A DNA stretch of 64,000 bases, taken from assembly GCA_030685235.1 (NCBI GenBank), contig MU839119.1:124001-188000 (forward strand), read 5' to 3'. This document shows, piece by piece, positions 22,731 to 34,300 of the stretch (the first letter of the stretch is position 1; every line of letters starts with the position of its first letter). The DNA is from Copromyces sp. CBS 386.78. Lineage: Eukaryota > Ascomycota > Sordariomycetes > Sordariales > Sordariaceae. The notes beneath the pieces are model-generated. The model worked only from the letters and a program-made list of their open reading frames with translations. It was not told the origin of the DNA and did no database searches. Both the position numbers and the translations under genes were made by a program.

Positions 22731-22744
22731 CCGGGCTTATAATT
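22731..22744 (-). other. Copia-2 primer-binding site, initiator tRNA-Met anticodon type
   Basis: On the minus strand the bases after the 5' LTR are AATTATAAGCCCGG. Allowing three G-to-A changes, this equals GGTTATGAGCCC, the complement of GGGCTCATAACC, the anticodon loop and stem of initiator tRNA-Met. It matches half-tRNA priming as known for Drosophila copia. Confidence 0.6.
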
Positions 22745-22932
22745 TATTAAACTATAACGAAGGAGGTAATTACGTAAGACGATAGAGTAGTAGTGAAATA
22801 TTTTAATTAATTGAAGAGAGAGAGTAAGAGAGGAGAAAAGGGAGGACTAAGTCCGACTTATATATAGGGTAGCCATGTGTGGATCGTATCTACTAATGCC
22901 AAGAATGCCAAGACATGTGAATGGCTTCAATA
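22745..22932 (-). repeat. Copia-2 5' LTR
   Basis: 188 bp, with the left end TATTAAACTATAACGAAGGA, the RIP-changed form of TGTTGAACCATGACGAAGGA at 16253. The right part (about 22860-22932) is nearly unmutated (ATGTGTGGATCG, GAATGCCAAGACATG), whereas the 3' LTR has been hit there. Confidence 0.92.
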
Positions 22933-22937
22933 CAAAT

Positions 22938-24863
22938 CAAGGTTGTGGATTGTTCGGAGAACTTTGATGGCGCGACAAAAGAGTGGAAGGGAAATCGCTG
23001 ATAGCACATAGATAAAGACGGATTAAGAAAAAGGTGAGCGTTGAATGAAGTCGCAATAAAGTTTCTAGTGGCTTGTCGATCATGTGGGTGCAGTGTGCAT
23101 CGCTTATCAATAGCGAACGGATGCGAAGCGACAAATAGGTAGTAACCTGAAGCCAGGTACAGAGGAAAGCTACACGCACTGTGCCGCCAAAACGCAAAAG
23201 GTTTAGCGCTGGATTATGTCAAATTTCCATTGGTCAGAACCAGTAGCGGGCCCGCTTTAAAAGAAAAAAGATAGAAAAGAAAGAAGAAAGACAAAAGTCC
23301 AAGAACAAGCCTACTTGAACAGCCTAGTGATGGTTAATTTCCGAAATTTTAGGATTCTTTCAGAATTTTTCAGAAATATAGAAATTCAGAAATTACCGCT
23401 AGTGAAAGTAATCCGTGCACCCCCCAACCATCAATCGAATCTCACGATAACGAATGCGCCGGAATCGTTAAAGCTCTCGCAATAACCTCACGATGCCTCC
23501 TATTCGAAACGAGGTGGTCTATCGCCAATTCGTACTGGAAATGCGCTCGCGCGCCGACGGTAAACCCGCTCAGCACACTCTGAAGATATCGGTCAAAATC
23601 AACAGATTTGCACCCAGATTACACCAAGAACTTTTTGTTACTCCACATTTGTGGTCACGTGCTGAAATCTTGGCGGAAATTTTAGGGTTTCTTTCATTCT
23701 TTTTCCTTTCTTTTCCTTACATTTCCCGTTGAAAGAATTTCCGTGCCATCACTAGAACAGCCACCAAAGATGAGATGAATTCTACCATGGAAAAAGTTAG
23801 TGCATGGGCCTTGATTGGTTAAAGAGGAATGGTAGGCGTGCCAGGCCCAGCCAAATGTCTGCAAAATGAAATTCAACGTGGGATGCACCTTCCACAGGAA
23901 ACGCACCCGCACACAAAATCAGATGACGATCGCGTGCAAGTATGAGCCGTCACCCCATTTTTGTTAAGAAACCATCAAAAGCAGGATGCAGGAACGCTGC
24001 ATTGATTCTGTCTGGACTTGCTTGAGCTCGAAATGTCTCGACAGAAGTGCAGTTGCCACCTGTTTCCTTCACAGCAATATCATCGTCTCTTGCCCAAACG
24101 CATGTGCAGGGACTCGGTAAGAGGTGATCGAACGATTTGATCATGCGAGCGACCCAGGTTCGAATCCTAGATTGCGCCCTCTCTGTTTTTCTTCATTTCC
24201 TTTTCCTCCTCCTTCTGTGCATGCTATGCACGCAGCACCTGGTCTAAACACCCACTCGCGACGACCTTCACCACTCCCTTCTTCTCCGCTTTCATCAAGC
24301 AGCCACCTCCTTTTTAGCCCTTAATATCATTCCTATTCCCTCGCTGTCCTGCTTCAGTTTATGCATGCCATGTCGTTGCGGGCAACTGGCAGATGCCCAA
24401 GGGACACTGCACTGCAATTCACGTAGAGGCCCAACGTGCTTAGCCAAACTAATATCGAAATGGCGAGCAACATGAGTGCTATGAATCTAGAGCAGTGCCA
24501 GTCAAGAGGTACACTGTGACCATTTGAGGCGTTGCGGGTGGGAATACATAAATTGGAGACACTGGTACAAATGATTGCAGGCTTTGCAGCCTTTATAAGG
24601 TCTCCAGCCATGCTGCGATATAATATGTTGGGGTTGGTGATATATACCTAGAAACAGTACTTGGGTCCTTCACGGGTGAGAGCAACGCAATGACGAGATA
24701 GCAACCTCAAATCCTTCTTCATCATCAAAGCACCTCCAATCTCTCGGAGGGCTGAACGTATCTTCTTCGACTTACACGCCATCCTCCTACTTCGAATATC
24801 ACCTGCACGTGGACGAGAAGGACTTAATAACCAATTCCTCTAAGCAAGCACTCGCTACTTGCA
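22938..24863. other. Intergenic, no convincing gene
   Basis: GC returns to normal after Copia-2. A 79-codon frame at 23493-23732 begins MPPIRNEVVYRQ but has no recognisable domain. A tRNA-like B-box (GGTTCGAATCC, 24157-24167) followed by a T-run (24184) occurs in 24110-24190, with an A-box-like TCGGTAAGAGG upstream, but no cloverleaf closes. A CT-rich region runs 24180-24340. Confidence 0.45.
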
Positions 24864-26469
24864 ATGGCCGACTCGTTGGTAACAACCGGTACAAGTGGTC
24901 TGGGAGCCCTCGGCAAGTAAGTACATCCACAATAACCCTCAGAGAAACCCAACGGGGCCAGAGAAAGAGAATATGGGATTGACATTCCCGAAACAAGATT
25001 GTATTTCAAGTTCCACGAACTCCGCGAGGATTACAAGACAGCCGCTTTCCAAGTTCAGAGCCTGAACAACACGCTCGAAGCACGATGCGCTCATGTGCTC
25101 ATGAAGCAGAATCAGTTCGACAATCTCATTGAGTCGTTACTCGCAAACGGTGGAGTGCCCCAGCACGTCGTTGAGCTACGAAGCAAAATCCTCGACGAGC
25201 TAGATAACGAAATCTTGATGACATGTACGGCCATGCTTCAATTCAATAAAGAGAAAAGGCTTAAAGTGCTCCAAAAGATGCAATTCGCATTGCTTGAGAA
25301 GGAAGTTGACAAGGTAAATAAAGTCGGTCGAGGTCACGGTAGAAACGTTGCTCATGAGCCAAAAGATGATACTGGGTTATTTGCGACTTGACGATAAAGA
25401 AATCGACGAGGAACTAGACAGACGAGGACTGACTGCAGAGAGAGGCTTCCGCGAGGCCAAACGAGTCGACAAGTATACGAGCAAAAGACCCATTCTGCTG
25501 GAGTCTAGTGTTATCAAAGCCTATGAGGCCAAGGAGATTCCGTTCCACTTCTCTTGCGGTGCCAAACGGGCTCATAACCCCCATGAGCCGATGGGCCTCT
25601 GCATCATTGACTCCCACACCGACATCCCGGCCGAAGGTGTTTCGTTTGAAGATATAATCGCCCTTGCCTTGAAGCTTCACAAGAGTTTGGTCTGCTTCCC
25701 TGTAAGGGACTAACCAAGCACCCCAAGGCTCCCACGCAGCCAAGACGCAACATTACCATGGTGTTTAGGTTTCCCCAGCAATGCAATACGGTAACCAGCC
25801 TGCGACAGCTTCTTCTTCTTGAAACCCAAGGTGGCCTTGCGCAAACTCCACAAGGTCGTACTAACCGTCTGGCCATGGATGGCCAAGCACCTTGTCAAGG
25901 CCGTTCTCTCGGTGCACCTGTACGACTTTGTTCATAAGAATATAAGAATATCCGTCCCGAAACATTGATGTGCTTTAGCACTGCCGCACCCTGGACGGCT
26001 TCGGTCAGATCTTGCAGACTCCGATTTACACACCATGCAGCATGATGTTTATAGCCTCGGCGTGTGTCTGCTCGAGATGGGCCTGTGGAGGAGCTTTGCC
26101 ACGTATGATGATCATTGCGTCAAGGTTGGAGAGGGCTTGCGTCTTCCGGATGGCATGTTGCCGTCTGCGGATGCAATCAAGGACGACTTTGTGAATCTTT
26201 CCGAGTCAGAGTTGGTTGGAGAGATGGGTGTCGAACACAGCTTAGTAGTTCGTATGTGCTTGACCAGCTTGGATGAGGGAGATGTTTGGATCACGGAGAG
26301 TGACTCTTTGTCGAATCCCGACGTTGGAGCGGTTACGGTTCGCTCTTCCTATGATATTGGAGATGTTCTTTCAAGGATCAACAATATCCTGGATGAGGTC
26401 ATGCCATGTAAAGGTGGAGACAGCTCAACAGGCAATATGAGGAGTTGGAAAATGGATTGTGTAGCATAA
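24864..26469 (+). pseudogene. Decayed helical-domain/pseudokinase gene
   Basis: The start is ATG at 24864, with exon 24864-24916, intron 24917-24997 (GTAAGT...AAG), then an open helical N-terminal segment (KLYFKFHELREDYKTAAFQV...) to about 25313. Later pieces match the intact gene at 52103-53811: MAKHLVKAV..VHLYDFVHKN near 25876 (MARHLVKAVYGVHLYGYVHKN there) and MQHDVYSLGVCLLEMGLW at 26035 (MQHDIYSLGVVLLEIGFW). These pieces lie in different frames. An exact 8-bp tandem duplication, AAGAATAT (25936-25951), breaks the frame inside the HKNIRPET block, and another shift occurs before MQHDVYS. Several possible introns exist (GTAAGG at 25702), but they do not repair the 8-bp duplication. Probably non-functional. 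Confidence 0.72.
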
Positions 26470-26969
26470 ACCATGAGCATGTTATGGTGTATTGCAAGTA
26501 TTAGAAGAGAAAGGATTGAAAGAACCATCGAGTTTGTATTTGAGATGAAGTATCAGGGTTGCTATCCAGGTCCCAACTTTCCCACCCTCAGCATTTAGTC
26601 CGGTACACCTCACAACACATAGCACATCCAACTTTCCGAACCATTTACCAAGTGGTCAACAATTTCCGGGAAATTCCTTTTCGCAACTCAGCTGGCCCAA
26701 AAGGAGCTTTTTGGGTGAATTGCTGTGTTCTGGGTTGCAGAGAACGTTTGCTTGCGGAATGTATCTCGAGAAGAAAAGAGGTCTGTGCAACTTCCGAACG
26801 GGTTAGCACCTGGATAGCGACCCCCGTATCAGTCCAGCTCGGGCTCTGACACTCAATCTTTGACTCTTTCTTCGTCTGTGAAACACCCGAGGTAGTATGA
26901 TTCTTCATATGCTCACTCTGAGCACTTGCCCAAACATTCGGACGAGCACTTGCCCTGGGAGTAACCGCA
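26470..26969. other. Intergenic
   Basis: Short overlapping frames on both strands (26559-26849 +, 26645-26908 -) without recognisable motifs. I see nothing to call. Confidence 0.4.
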
Positions 26970-28163
26970 TCAGACTTTGTCGATACTGAGTAGCGCGAGC
27001 ACCCTTCCGCAGAGCCTCAGGACCCCGATCGCATTGGCATAGCTGCTGTACGGAAACCGGTAATTTGGAACAAGCGCTGCCAGCGCCAGGCTCCGATCGC
27101 CCAAAACACCCTCTCTCCTTGCTTTCCTCCTATGTTTCCACTTGGTATCCTTGCTCTTGACATCCTGACCGTCGACCAGCCGCTGGCTGTCTCCAGGCAC
27201 CGGCAAGACACTCCCGTCCTTATCGTTACCCTTTCCGGGCTGCGGCTCGAGCTTGTTATTCTCCACCGATTTCAAATGCTGGGCCCTGCAGGCTTGAAGG
27301 CCTTTCGTGGTTTGGAACTCGGGGTCGGAACTTGGCGGACCTGGGTTTTGATGGCTCAGGCTCGGGGTTCGCTGGAGCAGCATGCTGGGACTTGGAGGTC
27401 TTCGCTGGCTTTCGATCACGCTTGACCCTGGATTTTGGCTCGGGCTTGCGCCTTCGTGGCAACCATGGGAGATTACTGTTTCTGATATGTCAGCAGTTGT
27501 TCTATTCGAATGGGGGATCGGGGGATGGTCAACTTGGCCCCCTGGCTCGTTGGACGAAGCACCTTGGGTATCAATTTGGAGGTGGAGTTTGAGCAATACG
27601 GAAATTGTATTAACACGCCGGTAGGCCTTCCCGTATTGCAGTGCTTCTCGCATTCGCGGTGGCGCTTCTTCGAGCCCCCACCTCCAATGCTCCTGCTTCT
27701 GGCCTTCTTGTCGCAACTGCCCCTGGTGGCCTTGATGAAGTGGATCGTGCACCTTGATGACCTCCATCTCCAAAGATGCTGCGGAGCAGGCACCATCACC
27801 AGCCATAAAACGCCAAGCGCGCTGAAATTGGCACTTTCGATCACTCGAGTGATTGCCCGGGGAAGCTGCAAACGACGCCGAAGGGGAAGGAGTGACGTTG
27901 GGGGTTCTCAGGGTTAGGGTCAGTATCAGATTGGCATGCCAGTTCGGGAGGCAGAACATGCGGATCTTTTGCGATTGGATATGCGGAAGAAAACTGGACC
28001 ACCAGAAGGTATTCAAAGACGATGATTCGTGAATTCCTTTCAACTTCGGAGTGGTCTGCAGGATTGCGGAATGCGGGGTTTGGATCACGGCGGTCGACAC
28101 GGAAGGTGGGCGGGTGCCTGTGCTGTGTGACTGGGACAGCGACTTCCCAATTTGCTTTTTCAT
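26970..28163 (-). CDS. Hypothetical ORF, 397 aa, uncertain
   Basis: A 397-codon frame without introns on the minus strand. I do not recognise it. The C-terminal third is basic and more protein-like (KDTKWKHRRKARREGVLGD..., then a leucine-rich end closing LLSIDKV). The N-terminal two thirds are Ser/Pro/His-rich and look less like selected sequence. Two other minus-strand frames in the same DNA (27256-27462, Lys/Pro/Arg-rich, and 27473-27871) also look protein-like, so the true gene may be spliced across frames or be a degraded gene. The start was chosen only as the first ATG. Confidence 0.3.
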   Translation of the reverse strand: MKKQIGKSLSQSHSTGTRPPSVSTAVIQTPHSAILQTTPKLKGIHESSSLNTFWWSSFLPHIQSQKIRMFCLPNWHANLILTLTLRTPNVTPSPSASFAASPGNHSSDRKCQFQRAWRFMAGDGACSAASLEMEVIKVHDPLHQGHQGQLRQEGQKQEHWRWGLEEAPPRMREALQYGKAYRRVNTISVLLKLHLQIDTQGASSNEPGGQVDHPPIPHSNRTTADISETVISHGCHEGASPSQNPGSSVIESQRRPPSPSMLLQRTPSLSHQNPGPPSSDPEFQTTKGLQACRAQHLKSVENNKLEPQPGKGNDKDGSVLPVPGDSQRLVDGQDVKSKDTKWKHRRKARREGVLGDRSLALAALVPNYRFPYSSYANAIGVLRLCGRVLALLSIDKV

Positions 28164-31100
28164 CTATTGACTGCATTCAGATCGGAAGGTTCGTTCGACG
28201 GCATCGAAGGAGATATGAACTGGCCAACGATGGGTCGTCGTTGAACGTCTTGATCGTAGGGCGAAGCCGTTGTTGTGCGACATGTTGTCGTCTGTGGCTT
28301 ATGCGCATTGCACGGTTGCCGCCTGTAGCGACCGTTGCGCACGGCCCACTCCGAAGTACTTAGTACTCTGACGTTTCGACGAACTGATGTTTCCTGCGAA
28401 CATGAAACGAACACCATCAGTTTTAAGAAAACCCAAAAGATCAGATGAACCGTTTGCGTCCTGCACTCCACCAATATTTCCAGGCTGTGCTAAGTTTTGG
28501 GTTCCTTGTCCATCTGGCGCGGGAAGCGTGAATGTCCAAATCGCCTTCGGTGTGGTACGATTAAAGATTTCCCGGAGATCCAGATCTCTGACACATTTTG
28601 GGGTCGTCTGCCTCTCTGCTTGGCCTTGGCTGGACCGACCCCGCTCGGCCGTCCGATGCATTGCCTTCCCAATTTCTAAAACAACGGTCCAACTTTCCAT
28701 CACCTCAGCTTTACCACTTCGGACCGAAAAACCATTATATATTCACATATTCACATATCTCTCTGTCTCTGCTGCGGCGGCTTCCTGCGGGCACTTTCCT
28801 ACACGGGTAGGCCGGGATGCGGATACGGGATCGCCACTCTTGGCGTCCCCCGAACACAATGCCACAATCTGTTCGTGACCTCTGCTACGCAGGTTATTTT
28901 TCATGTGCAGCCATCGGTCTCACCCTATCCAACGGGATCCATTAACTCTTGCAGCATAGCTCTTGTGCAGCGGAGCTTCTCACGGCGAACGGAGTTACTT
29001 TGCTGTCGTTAGTTTCTACTGGTGTCCTGCAACTAACTGACGACTTGACTGACGATCTGACTGGTGAGCTTTACATCGAATCGTCAGTCATCCATCGTGA
29101 TTGATAGTCACGCATCGTCCACATCGTCCAGACGCCAGCGCCTTCGCCATCGCCATCGCATCACCGGCGCAAATCGCACTTCGCTCGACTGGCTTGACTA
29201 GTTTGACTGGCTCCAGAGACGGTCGACCAGTCAAGCAAGCTACATAACAATGAAGCTTATCACGACTAGAGAAGATAACTAACCTCATGAGGCAGGCCGG
29301 ATATCTAGCTCGGCGGGGGCATCCTTCATTAAGCAACATCCACACCCGTTGGCAATCCCCCTTCCCACGACCAGACGGTGTGAAAATCGAAAAAAAAGAC
29401 TGATGAACAGGCAGGATGGATAACACCGGCGCCGCGCCGGAGCAAATGAACCAACCAAGACGTTGCCCGCTGGGTGATGCTGGCCTTGCTCGACGCCGTC
29501 GTCGCCGACTCGCCATAGCTCCATGGTAGCGTAGACGCGAGGTGATTTCACATCCTCACATCCTCATGAACGTGATCACGCGGCTCAATGAGGCGCCAGG
29601 AATGATCCAATCTTTTTGGTTTTTGCAATGACATGCAAGATGCAATGCAGTGCGTTGGTCTGCTTCTTTGCTTGGCTTCCCTTTTTGAATTGAACCCTTT
29701 TTTGCACCTTGACTCCTTCGGGTGGATCTCCCGTGTCGGTCACTGGAGCGATGCGTCTCGGATGGTGATAAGCCGCCGCATGGTGCTTGCACGGCGATAT
29801 GGATGAGGACCCCTCTTTTTCTTCAATTGCCACATCCACAGCACAGCACTAACTTCCTTGATTCTTGACTGGTTCATGTCTGACAACAGGGTCCTCGATC
29901 TTCATCTCCGTTCGGCGAAACCTTGACGGTGTTGTGTACTTCACCTCCGACTGCCACCCGGAGACCCGTTATCTTTTAAGGAAGTCGTCTCTTCCTCCGC
30001 GAAGGGGGCAGATCCCTGTCCAACCGTCCACATCCCGGGTGGATGCTAAGGGTCGGTCTCCGCTCTCGAGAGATGTTAGTGTGAAATAGAAAAGAGTGCT
30101 CAAGAGGTTTTGATAAGCCGAGCGACAATTTGGACGACGACATGGACCCCCGAAAGATCTCGGGCACAAAAAAAAATTAAAGAAAAAAAAAGTTCATGAG
30201 GCTGGATCGAGGGGCACATTTTGTTTACATAGTAGCAGAATTATATAGGCAATGCCGATGATGCCTGTAATCCGAGAATCTCAAGGGTCCTCCTGCGAGC
30301 TGCTGCGAGCTTGTCAATCATGTCGTTCGGCTGGCGGTCGCGGCTCGCAGCTCTCTGCAGGCGGCAGTAAAGTTCGCAGGAAGAACAGCAAAGTCCAGAC
30401 TTCATGGTTAGGGATAGCTAGCTCGACTTTCAAGGGGACTCCATTCGCGCAGTCTAAGCTGTTAAATAGTAGCTTTTCCCAGTGGGCACTTTCCCCGCAT
30501 TCGTATTAGTAGCTCAAGTGGTTGTCTTTTTGGGAAAGTGCGAACCTTTATGGTTTTTCAGTGAGCCAAAGCCGCGGCCTTTTTGAACAAGTTGTTGATA
30601 TAAAAGCGAGTCAGGAAGTATCTCCATGTCGCTAATAAACGGCGGTCGACAATGCGGCCTGAACAATGGAAGGCTACACCCTAGGACTAGTTTGATTGCT
30701 AGCGCGGTACATTGTGGGTTTTAGACAGGGCAGACTGCTGCAAATGCCCTCCAAATGCCCTACAAGTGCGCTGTGAATGCCCTCTAACTTTACCCATTAT
30801 AGAAGGTAGGGATGGTTAATACTAGTGATTTGGGTGATTCTGGTCGGGTCCACCGCTGGCGATATAAGGAGTGTGTGTGAGGGAGTTGCGGTCACCTTGA
30901 GATCAGGCGATTTCAGCCAATCAGATAGCGTAGATAGACCTGTCCTGCGTTGAAAACTCCGCTGTAAGAAAATATGGGGTTTGAACCGCGCTAACAATCA
31001 AACCAGTATCAATAGGTATAGCTCCCCCCCACCCCCCCATGTCATGACATGCCTAACTTTTTGGGGGTCAAGGGTCTGAACTTTTTTGTTTTGTTGATGT

Positions 31101-32648
31101 ACTCCATTCATCGTTTGATGCCCGTCTTTTCGCGCGGCTGGTAGGTGGTTGATGGAGGTCATAGAGGTGCTCCATTGATCGGTTGATACAAAATGGATCC
31201 TCAATGTTACGGTGTCGTTTGATACCAGCTGAAGCTTGCTCCATCGTTAAAGCCGTCAGGGTACCAGTCCATCGTTAAAGCCGTCAGGCTACCAGGATGT
31301 TCCCGTCTGTTCAAAACCTCTCAAACCCCCAAAATCCTGTTCGTCATGGATGGGCTCATGGGGCCTCAATGGGGTGTGTCTCAGAACTCTCTCATCGGAT
31401 CGGTTGATGGGAATTTTGGATGAATTGATCTCCATTTTCTCCATCCACAAATCGTCTGAGGCTTCTCATCCCCATCATGATATTCTTCGCTGATCACTAT
31501 GGTACATGAACCGGCGTGAATGGCTTGAAGGGTCTCCAAAACGTGTGCCACTCGTCTGGCTTGTCTGGTGGCTAGTGTACCTAGAGGATTTTTTGCCCAG
31601 CCTCAATTGTCCCGCCTGGCCCTTGCCAGCAAGTGAGCGGTGTCAATTCTTTAGTTTGCTATCACAAGCAAGAGACGTCCCCTGTTGTCAAGGTTGTTTA
31701 CAATTTGACGACCAGAGCCCCAGCACTGACTTACACGCAAACCCCGGTCTTGTTGCCCCCATGTCGATCTGTCGTCTGAGAATCCCGGAAAGGCGGCATG
31801 AACTTGTAAGTAGAAGGTAGTCTACCTTTTTAGCGTTGCAACATTGTCGAGGGAAACGAAGAGGCGACCCTACACGTGTACTGCAACTGGGCCCTCCAGA
31901 CCCTAACCCTTGTACTCGCATTATTCTGCAGCGATATCCTCCGAGTCTCCGAATCGCCGTTGGAGTCCTGGAGTGCAACACTCGAGATCATGATCATGAT
32001 GCATGCTGGCGATGGCGATGAGATTGCCATTGTTTAACCGTAGACGCCCAATGCCGATGGATGTCTCGCTTTTCCCCCCAAAATCGACGCCTCAGATTTT
32101 TTTCCGGTTGATCGGATGCCCAGTCTGCCCAGCCGGCTTTTGTTTTGCCTGGGACAATGTCACGAGTTGATTGCAAAGTGATAGGAAGTGTCTGGACGAC
32201 ATGAGGCATGCGAGGCCACAATCCGAGCCACACGCAATCTGACCAAGGAGGCGCCATTGCCGCCCACCCATTTGCTTGCTTGTTGCAAAGATTGTCCAGT
32301 CACATTCTGGAAGAAGAGGCTGCCTTCGGTTCCATTGTTTGACCCCTGAGATCAATGCCCAATGCCGCCCTCCTCTACACACCATCTTGACTTTCCCTAG
32401 AGGCCCTCTAGGCCTCAGGAAGGGCGGGCGAGAGGAGCGAGAGGTCAATTGCGAGTCAATGGCAGCCCGGGATATCCGTACCAAGACCATTTGTAAACCT
32501 TTTCTATAGCCGGTGGTTGGTGGTTGGTTGCTTGGGATCCCCGGGGAGCCTGGCCGGCCTGGGCTATGGATGTGGAAGGGATTGTGAAGGGGGGGCATCC
32601 GGCATGCGGTTGAGTGGTACAGTACCAGTAGTGCAGACGCGCGTTATA
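28164..32648. other. Long intergenic region, no convincing gene
   Basis: About 4.5 kb of normal-GC DNA in which every frame over 60 codons is overlapped by others and none shows a domain. Visible details: a perfect 28-bp tandem duplication with one mismatch at 31240-31295, runs of C at 31026-31040, repeated AAATGCCCT/GAATGCCCT units at 30738-30783, and an A-run at 30170-30192. It may hold non-coding genes or very short exons I cannot see. Confidence 0.45.
31240..31295. repeat. 28-bp tandem duplication
   Basis: TCCATCGTTAAAGCCGTCAG followed by GSTACCAG occurs twice in direct succession (31240-31267, 31268-31295), with one G/C difference. Non-coding context. Confidence 0.9.
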
Positions 32649-32701
32649 CCGCATCTTCTCATTCAAACTGGATTTAACTATCACACAAGCAATTTAGCAC
32701 A
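32649..32701 (+). repeat. Left terminal inverted repeat of the pogo-like element
   Basis: About 53 bp, preceded by TA. Matches 36582-36634 in inverted orientation (CTCATTCAAACTGGATTT is shared without change). It is less AT-rich than the interior. Confidence 0.88.
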
Positions 32702-33349
32702 TCTAGTAGAGCGCCTACAGCAGGGTAAACTACGTAGCTAAATAAGGGGGTTTTACTAGTATATAGGGATAGGATAAGTGGCCCCCTTATTGGTATATCT
32801 TTCTTAGTAAAAGAGGAGGTTCTAATAGTCGCCACCCTTTTGATTTCTATTCATTTTATCTTTTTATCCTTCTTTTTATTAATACTAGCTATAAAAACGA
32901 CGATATTTTTAGACCGCCCCTCCTATAATTATAATTCGTATCGACCTAAGCCCTATCGATATCGTCTATATATAAATCCCTATACAATCTATATTGCTAA
33001 CTGGATCTAATTTCGTTATTTTATAGACGTAACGGGAGACTTCGAAAATACTAGAATTTTTACTATAAATAACGAATATAACGTTATCTACTGGGCTCCT
33101 TCTTCCCTTAGTTTTATATACGTTACTAGCCTCTCTTTAGAAAAAGATAGCTAGTATTTCGGCTAAGTTAAAGAGAGGTGTAGATCGGCTATTAAAAAGT
33201 ATATATTGGATAAAAATTATCTGGTTAAATATTTTATTAAGTTAAGAGGAAAGTAGTGGCAATAGTACGATTAACGAAATATCGAGAGAGAGTGGTAAGA
33301 AGGGGTTATTTTTATATAGGTATACGAGGTGATTATTATTAAAGATAAT

Positions 33350-33508
33350 GAGCTTAGGCCAATAAAGCCGGAGCTTAGGCCGGTAAAGCCGGAGCCTAGG
33401 CCAGTAAAGACGGAGCCTGGGCTGGTAAAAACGGAGCTTAGGCTGGAGCAGAAAAGGGATATTGAAATTTTCCTATATAATAACGACAACGAAGACGACG
33501 AATTTTAA
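33350..33508 (+). CDS. 21-bp coding repeat and acidic tail inside the pogo-like element
   Basis: Five 21-bp units from 33350 (GAGCYTAGGCCRGTAAAGCCG) encode seven-residue repeats of the type ELRPVKP on the plus strand. The frame then runs through QKRDIEIFLYNNDNEDDEF to a TAA at 33506-33508. It opposes the transposase strand. Upstream the frame soon meets stops. The repeat is much less depleted in CA/TG than its surroundings. Possibly the relic of a second gene carried by the element; function unknown. Confidence 0.35.
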   Translation, partial: ELRPIKPELRPVKPEPRPVKTEPGLVKTELRLEQKRDIEIFLYNNDNEDDEF

Positions 33509-34059
33509 AAGGGATTAATAATAATAATAATACTAATCCAATTAAATTAGCGCCGTTAAACTTCCTTCGTCCTCTTCCTATTTAATATTTATATCTAATA
33601 CTATATTATTTAAGCCTTTAGAAGGGTTAATAATAATTTTATAGTTAGCCTTTTAAAATATAAAGACGAACTTAACCTTCTTAAATTTACTAAAGCCGAA
33701 AATCCGCTATAATTTATATAAAGACTGTAATTGGGAAATAATATAATCTGAATAATTTATTTATAATTCGTTAAGGGTAGCCTCCTTATTAAGCTCAAAG
33801 TATTAGGTATTATTAGTAACGTTAGCGTTATTAGCCTCCTCGAAATTAGTAAAATCGATATCCTCCTACTTAATACCCTTAATTTTAATCTTATAGTCTT
33901 TTATACTATTAGGTTTTATAAAAAGACTATAATCGACGAAGGATTTTACTACTAGATTAAGGTTTTTTTATTAAAGAAGTTCGATAATTCGTATAACGAT
34001 ATAAATAAGTATAATCCTTTTTTTTAACGAGGTCTATTTTTCGAATTCAATTCCTTCTT

Positions 34060-34300
34060 AAGCTTCCTACTCTTCGATATATTCTCTATATACTTTATAA
34101 AAATATATTTTAATCGATTTATTAATATAAGTATTTAGAGGTTATAATAAGGGGGTAAGACCGCCGGGTATTATAGGCCTATTAATACTATATTTATCGA
34201 AGGTATTAAATATATCCTTTATCTTATAAAAACCGGCAGCATCTATAATTAATAGTACTTTATCGTTATTAATACCTACCTTTCAATTTAATTCTTTATA
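34060..34300 (-). pseudogene. DDE_1 transposase relic of the pogo-like element
   Basis: The minus-strand frame contains DKVLLIIDAAGFYKIKDIF, followed by RPIIPGGLTPLL, a stop in place of Gln, and PLNTYINKSIK. Known pogo/Fot1/Jerky transposases have a second catalytic Asp in 'LILD.A..H' and the 'PGGCTS.LQPLDV.INKPFK' block, so identity is good. The LQPLD to L(stop)PLN changes (CAA to TAA, GAT to AAT) are RIP-type. Not functional. Confidence 0.8.

Larger units (their letters stand above)
16253..22932 (-). mobile_element. Copia-2: complete RIP-mutated Ty1/copia retrotransposon
   Basis: Two 188-bp LTRs (16253-16440 and 22745-22932) start TGTTGAA and end TTCAATA (TTCAACA before a CA-to-TA change). 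They are flanked by the 5-bp duplication CAAAT (16248-16252, 22933-22937). CTCCCCCTC at 16441-16449 is the polypurine tract read on the minus strand, next to the 3' LTR, so the element points left. Minus-strand translation near 18.0 kb gives YIVIYINNLLIA, the Copia RT catalytic box with YVDD turned into YINN. The interior is extremely AT-rich and riddled with stops. The copy should be inactive. Confidence 0.93.

Noticed and set aside
23493..23732. 79-codon frame beginning MPPIRNEVVYRQ
   Set aside because: The opening resembles the start of some fungal transposases only superficially. There is no continuation after the stop and no splice donor that extends it.
29088..29516. 142-codon minus-strand frame with an Arg-rich N-terminus
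   Set aside because: The Arg run comes from a CGC/CGA-rich stretch. Overlapping frames are equally long and no domain is visible.
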